NCBI RefSeq assembly: GCF_030182585.1
Contig: NZ_JARXOW010000001.1
Span: 1,612,001 to 1,676,000 of the forward strand
Direction of reading: 5' to 3'
DNA: 64,000 nt
Source of the DNA: Pedobacter faecalis
Lineage (GTDB): Bacteria; Bacteroidota; Bacteroidia; Sphingobacteriales; Sphingobacteriaceae
In this document: positions 60,944 through 64,000 of the stretch, piece after piece
Numbering within the stretch: the stretch's first letter is position 1
Layout of the letters: each line of letters begins with the position of its first letter
Position numbers and translations under genes: made by a program
Notes under the pieces: generated by a model
The model's input: only the letters and a program-made list of their open reading frames with translations
Told to the model about the DNA's origin: nothing
Databases searched by the model: none

Positions 60944-62509
60944 ATGTTTTTCACTTGGAAATTGAGTTCTGCACGAACGCTTATTATATCACTTTTACTA
61001 CTTTTTAGCTTAGGCACCTGGTTCCTGGCGCTTTATATCCATATCAGCTTTATATGGCTGGCGCTTATTGCTACCGGGCTGTTATCCATCGCCGTACACA
61101 ATGCGGTTCAGCGCCGACATACCATCCTTAGAAACTATCCACTAATTGGCTATGTCCGCTATTTCATGGAGGCTTTCCGGCCGGAGTTAAGACAATATCT
61201 GTGGGAATCTGACCTGGATGGCAAGCCTTTCAACCGCATTCAGCGCAGTCTGGTATACCAGCGGGCCAAGGGCGAAAGGGAGAGCATTGCTTTCGGTACT
61301 CAGCTTGATGTGAACGCGGCCGGACATGAATGGCTGGCACATGCTGTCTTCCCGAAAAAGTTTACAGGTAAGATGCGCACAAGAGTTGGCAACGCCCAAT
61401 GCAAGCGCCCCTACGATGCAAGCATCCTGAATATCGGTGCCATGAGTTACGGTGCGCTAAGCAGTACCGCGGTCAGCGCGCTAAACCAGGGTGCCCAACT
61501 AGGCGGATTTGCGCACAATACCGGCGAGGGCGGAATCAGCGACTACCACCTTTATGAGGCAGACCTGATCTGGCAGATCGGTACCGGATACTTTGGCTGC
61601 CGGGATGCCGAAGGCAAGTTTGACCCCCAACTCTTTATGCGAAAAGCCTCACGACCGGCCGTTAAGATGATTGAACTTAAACTCTCCCAAGGTGCGAAAC
61701 CCGGACTTGGCGGCATGTTGCCGGGCAATAAAAACACAGAGGAGATCGCCAGGATACGTCATGTTCCGGTCGGCACAGCAGTGATATCCCCACCGGCGCA
61801 TAATGCCTTTTCAGACGCGACGCAACTGATCCGCTTTCTGGGTTTCCTCAGGGCGTTGTCAGATGGCAAGCCCGTCGGCATCAAACTATGCATAGGCAGC
61901 GAAAGCGACTTCACCGACATCTGTGACGCAATATATGCGACCAACATCATCCCTGATTTCATCACCATAGACGGTGCGGAAGGCGGCACAGGTGCAGCTC
62001 CCGTGGAGTTCAGCAATCATGTAGGTATGCCGCTTTATGACGCTATTGCCTTTGTAAACCGCACCCTGAAGCACTATGGTTTGGAAAATGATATCCGCAT
62101 TATTGCCTCAGGCAAGATTGTTACCGGTTTCGACATCATAAAAGCGCTGTCGCTGGGCGCCCACTGCTGCTATAGTGCACGAGGCATGATGCTGGCGCTG
62201 GGCTGCGTGCAGGCTCTGCAGTGCAATAGCGGTAAATGTCCGGCGGGCATAGCGACGCAAGATAAAGCCAGGGCATACGGACTTGATGTGCGCGACAAGC
62301 GTGCGCGGGTGGCCAACTACCATAAGCAGACCCTAACCGCCGCAGTCCAGTTGATGGAAGCCGCCGGCTTTGCCGACCTGTCGGAGATCAGCCCGGCAAA
62401 AATATTCCGCAAGTTGAACAGTCACCAGACCCTGAGCTTTCAGGACATCTACTTTCAGAATAAAAACGACTACAGAGAAAACTGGTTCAAATCAAGGATT
62501 TTAAACTAA
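60944..62509 (+). CDS. Glutamate synthase FMN-binding domain protein
   Basis: A 521-residue protein of the stand-alone glutamate synthase large-subunit (FMN barrel) family, as in archaeal-type and other single-domain GltB proteins, without the N-terminal glutaminase. Two hydrophobic helices (about 15-30 and 35-50) anchor it to the membrane. The barrel shows INIGAMSYGALSSTA, GGISDYHLYEADLIWQIGTG, SPPAHNAFSDATQL and DGAEGGTGAAPVEF (FMN/substrate region). The [3Fe-4S] cysteines are in CVQALQCNSGKC (C-x5-C-x4-C). It probably oxidises or forms glutamate with an unknown electron carrier, or acts on another substrate. Confidence 0.9.
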   Translation: MFFTWKLSSARTLIISLLLLFSLGTWFLALYIHISFIWLALIATGLLSIAVHNAVQRRHTILRNYPLIGYVRYFMEAFRPELRQYLWESDLDGKPFNRIQRSLVYQRAKGERESIAFGTQLDVNAAGHEWLAHAVFPKKFTGKMRTRVGNAQCKRPYDASILNIGAMSYGALSSTAVSALNQGAQLGGFAHNTGEGGISDYHLYEADLIWQIGTGYFGCRDAEGKFDPQLFMRKASRPAVKMIELKLSQGAKPGLGGMLPGNKNTEEIARIRHVPVGTAVISPPAHNAFSDATQLIRFLGFLRALSDGKPVGIKLCIGSESDFTDICDAIYATNIIPDFITIDGAEGGTGAAPVEFSNHVGMPLYDAIAFVNRTLKHYGLENDIRIIASGKIVTGFDIIKALSLGAHCCYSARGMMLALGCVQALQCNSGKCPAGIATQDKARAYGLDVRDKRARVANYHKQTLTAAVQLMEAAGFADLSEISPAKIFRKLNSHQTLSFQDIYFQNKNDYRENWFKSRILN

Positions 62510-62521
62510 AAATATATTGTT

Positions 62522-62911
62522 ATGAATTTAAACTCGAACATCCCGGTAATCATCAGGGAAGATGATTATCAGTTACTTAAACCGTATTTTACTAAAACCG
62601 ACGGCAGCTCAGGCGACATGTCGCTCTCGGCCGAACTCGGCAGAGCCGTGGTGGTTAAAAAATATGCCTTTCCGCCGCACGTCATCCGCATCAATTCGCG
62701 GGTGCAGATTGTCGACGAAGAGAACGGCTCCTCAAGGGAAGTATGCCTCGTGTTGCCGCAGCATGCCAATATCAAGGAGAATAAGATTTCGATCCTATCC
62801 CCTATCGGCGCCGCCCTCATCGGCTTCAGCAAGGGCGAAACTGTGCAATGGAAAGTGCCGGCAGGCCTGAAGAAGTTCAGGATTGCTGAGGTGCATAATG
62901 AGGAGGATTAA
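62522..62911 (+). CDS. Rnk/GreA-like transcription elongation factor family protein
   Basis: A 129-residue protein with a GreA/GreB C-terminal-like domain, in the Rnk (regulator of nucleoside diphosphate kinase) group. Motifs are NIPVIIREDDYQLL and the FKBP-like core VIRINSRVQIVDEENGSSREVCLVLP, then KISILSPIGAALIGFSKGETVQW, which is the conserved SPxGxALlG-x-GD/E-xV segment. It lacks the N-terminal coiled coil needed to enter the RNA polymerase secondary channel, as in Rnk. It starts 12 bp after the glutamate synthase gene; likely cotranscribed. Confidence 0.9.
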   Translation: MNLNSNIPVIIREDDYQLLKPYFTKTDGSSGDMSLSAELGRAVVVKKYAFPPHVIRINSRVQIVDEENGSSREVCLVLPQHANIKENKISILSPIGAALIGFSKGETVQWKVPAGLKKFRIAEVHNEED

Positions 62912-62928
62912 TGCTCTGAGGGTTTGAT

Positions 62929-62959
62929 CGGGCGACATTATACAGATGCCGCCCGTTTT
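62929..62959 (+). terminator. Intrinsic terminator between convergent genes
   Basis: CGGGCGACAT (62929-62938) pairs with ATGCCGCCCG (62946-62955) with one mismatch around a 7-nt loop and is followed by TTTT. It serves the Rnk-like gene and possibly the convergent TlpA-like gene. Confidence 0.75.
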
Positions 62960-62962
62960 ATC

Positions 62963-64000
62963 TTACAGCTGACTAAAAGCTGCAATAACTTTCTTCCAAT
63001 CCTTTCCGAAATCGACCTGTATCATCTTACCCTCGGGTGAGACGATGATCTTGGAGGGATAACCTCTTATCGCATAATTGCGTTGAATAACCCCGTCTGA
63101 CATCGCTACCGGGATGCCGAACTTGTTCTCCGCAAGATATGCTTTTACTTTATCCTCCTGATCGTTACAGGCAACACTCAGAAACTGGACGTTTTTATGT
63201 TTGCCATCCTTTACTTCGTCACTGAAGCGGTTGACTTCGGGCATTTCAGCCCGGCACGGCCCGCACCAGGTACCCCAGAAATCCATGACCAACCATTTAC
63301 CTTTAAAATCGGCCAGGCTATGCTGACCGCCGTTCACCGCAGCAAGCGCAAAAGTTGGGGCAGCAGGCCAGCCACTTACAATCCGCTTTTGAAAAAAGGC
63401 AGAAAAATCATCCTTCTTAAACTTTTCTTCGTACAGCTTCTTCATTTCAAGGATTTGCTCGGGCATAGCCGTGATATGAGTTACGAAGACATCAGACGCT
63501 TCGGCCTCATTGCCGACCGCCAATAGCTTTTCGATGAACAGGTCGCGGTACCCTTCTTTGGTATCAAGCAACGCCCGATCGTAAAAACTCATATACGCTT
63601 TTTCCTTACCGCTTGCCGGTGAATATTGTGCAGCTTTAGATAAGCTCTGGAATGCAGAACCGTCGCCTTTCGCCTCATCCCTTAGAAACTTCAGGTAATA
63701 AGCTCCGGCCAGTAAATTTTTATCAAGATGCTTTCTCGCGCTTAAGGAATCGGCGGTAAACCGTTCCAACCGTGCTATCGTACCATCGAGGAGCGCTCCC
63801 GCTTCGACTGGGCGACCAGCTGCCTGGAGCATTTGATACACCAGCAGCGCATAACGTGAACCGTTACCTGCCTGAATGTCCTGATCAGACATATCATGGA
63901 ATGTTTTAGCCGCTGCAATTGCAGCCTCCGCACTTGATGCTTGCTTGGCCTTAGACCAAATGGCCAGGGGCCTTACTTTCTTGAGATACTCAGCATCCTT
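62963..64000 (-). CDS. TlpA-family thioredoxin-like protein, N-terminus beyond window
   Basis: At least 345 residues; the frame is open to the right edge, upstream of the ATG at 63892, so the true start is outside. The N-terminal part is helical and repetitive, like TPR-type domains (residues such as ADSLSARKHLDKNLLAGAYY). The C-terminal redoxin domain has GKWLVMDFWGTWCGPCRAEM, with redox-active WCGPC, and AIRGYPSKIIVSPEGKMI with the cis-Pro of the fold. The family reduces periplasmic disulfides or assists cytochrome c maturation. It is convergent with the Rnk-like gene. Confidence 0.9.
   Translation of the reverse strand, partial: KDAEYLKKVRPLAIWSKAKQASSAEAAIAAAKTFHDMSDQDIQAGNGSRYALLVYQMLQAAGRPVEAGALLDGTIARLERFTADSLSARKHLDKNLLAGAYYLKFLRDEAKGDGSAFQSLSKAAQYSPASGKEKAYMSFYDRALLDTKEGYRDLFIEKLLAVGNEAEASDVFVTHITAMPEQILEMKKLYEEKFKKDDFSAFFQKRIVSGWPAAPTFALAAVNGGQHSLADFKGKWLVMDFWGTWCGPCRAEMPEVNRFSDEVKDGKHKNVQFLSVACNDQEDKVKAYLAENKFGIPVAMSDGVIQRNYAIRGYPSKIIVSPEGKMIQVDFGKDWKKVIAAFSQL

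Overview
The window looks like chromosomal DNA of a member of the Bacteroidota, most likely a Sphingobacteriaceae-type organism (Pedobacter or Mucilaginibacter relatives); genus cannot be fixed from sequence alone. Supporting signs are many TAnnTTTG -7 promoter elements with TTG or TTTG about 17-22 bp upstream, almost no Shine-Dalgarno sequences, SigA-type sigma architecture, FMN azoreductase/HxlR pairs, DUF1080 and arylsulfatase genes, and a 7TMR-DISM hybrid histidine kinase. It is gene-dense with about 70 protein genes. I see no rRNA, tRNA, CRISPR array, phage or insertion sequence.

Layout: 1-5.5 kb holds an edge-truncated amine oxidase, a hybrid sensor kinase, a small lipoprotein, an RluA-type pseudouridine synthase and panB. 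5.5-10.1 kb runs rightward: carA (with a possible 39-codon leader ORF), an ABC exporter pair and enolase with a strong terminator. 10.1-13.8 kb is a leftward 5-oxoprolinase operon (pxpB-pxpC-pxpA) ending in an NRAMP-like transporter. 13.8-20 kb has a divergent sigma-70 factor, ftsB, and a leftward agmatine-to-putrescine/fabG/VWA gene run. 20-26 kb is housekeeping: nrdB-nrdA, rlpA, msrB, sucD.

26-32.6 kb is a leftward five-gene operon: two periplasmic arylsulfatases, an exported formylglycine-generating enzyme that could activate them, a dicarboxylate/amino-acid symporter and a DUF1080 hydrolase-like lipoprotein. 32.8-40.5 kb carries a group III truncated hemoglobin, an HPP-family membrane protein, a HopJ-like protein, then a rightward run with GH2 and GH5 glycosidases, an acetyltransferase, an iron-permease-like protein, an endonuclease/phosphatase-family protein, a DUF892 protein and a small HExxH membrane protein.

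40.5-56.2 kb is an accessory stretch of small, lineage-specific genes: DUF2200, alpha/beta hydrolases, two related thioredoxin-like proteins, an azoR/hxlR divergent pair with conspicuous palindromes, a LuxR-type regulator with two tandem DUF2927-like proteins, an AraC-SDR pair, a lipocalin and a frameshifted gene. 56.3-59.2 kb is a GntR/ABC operon. 59.1-64 kb has a rhomboid-fold protein that has lost its catalytic residues, a DUF2383 protein, an FMN glutamate-synthase-domain protein with an Rnk/GreA-like partner, and an edge-truncated TlpA-type thioredoxin.

The points most worth a second look are the catalytically dead rhomboid, the self-contained sulfatase/FGE operon, a shared Crp/Fnr-like motif before the hemoglobin and cupin genes, the carA leader ORF, a cluster of promoters lying directly on start codons (possible leaderless mRNAs), a large alternative-pairing inverted repeat near 40.54 kb and an 11-bp tandem repeat near 54.8 kb. 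Functions rest on motif recognition by eye; no database search was run.
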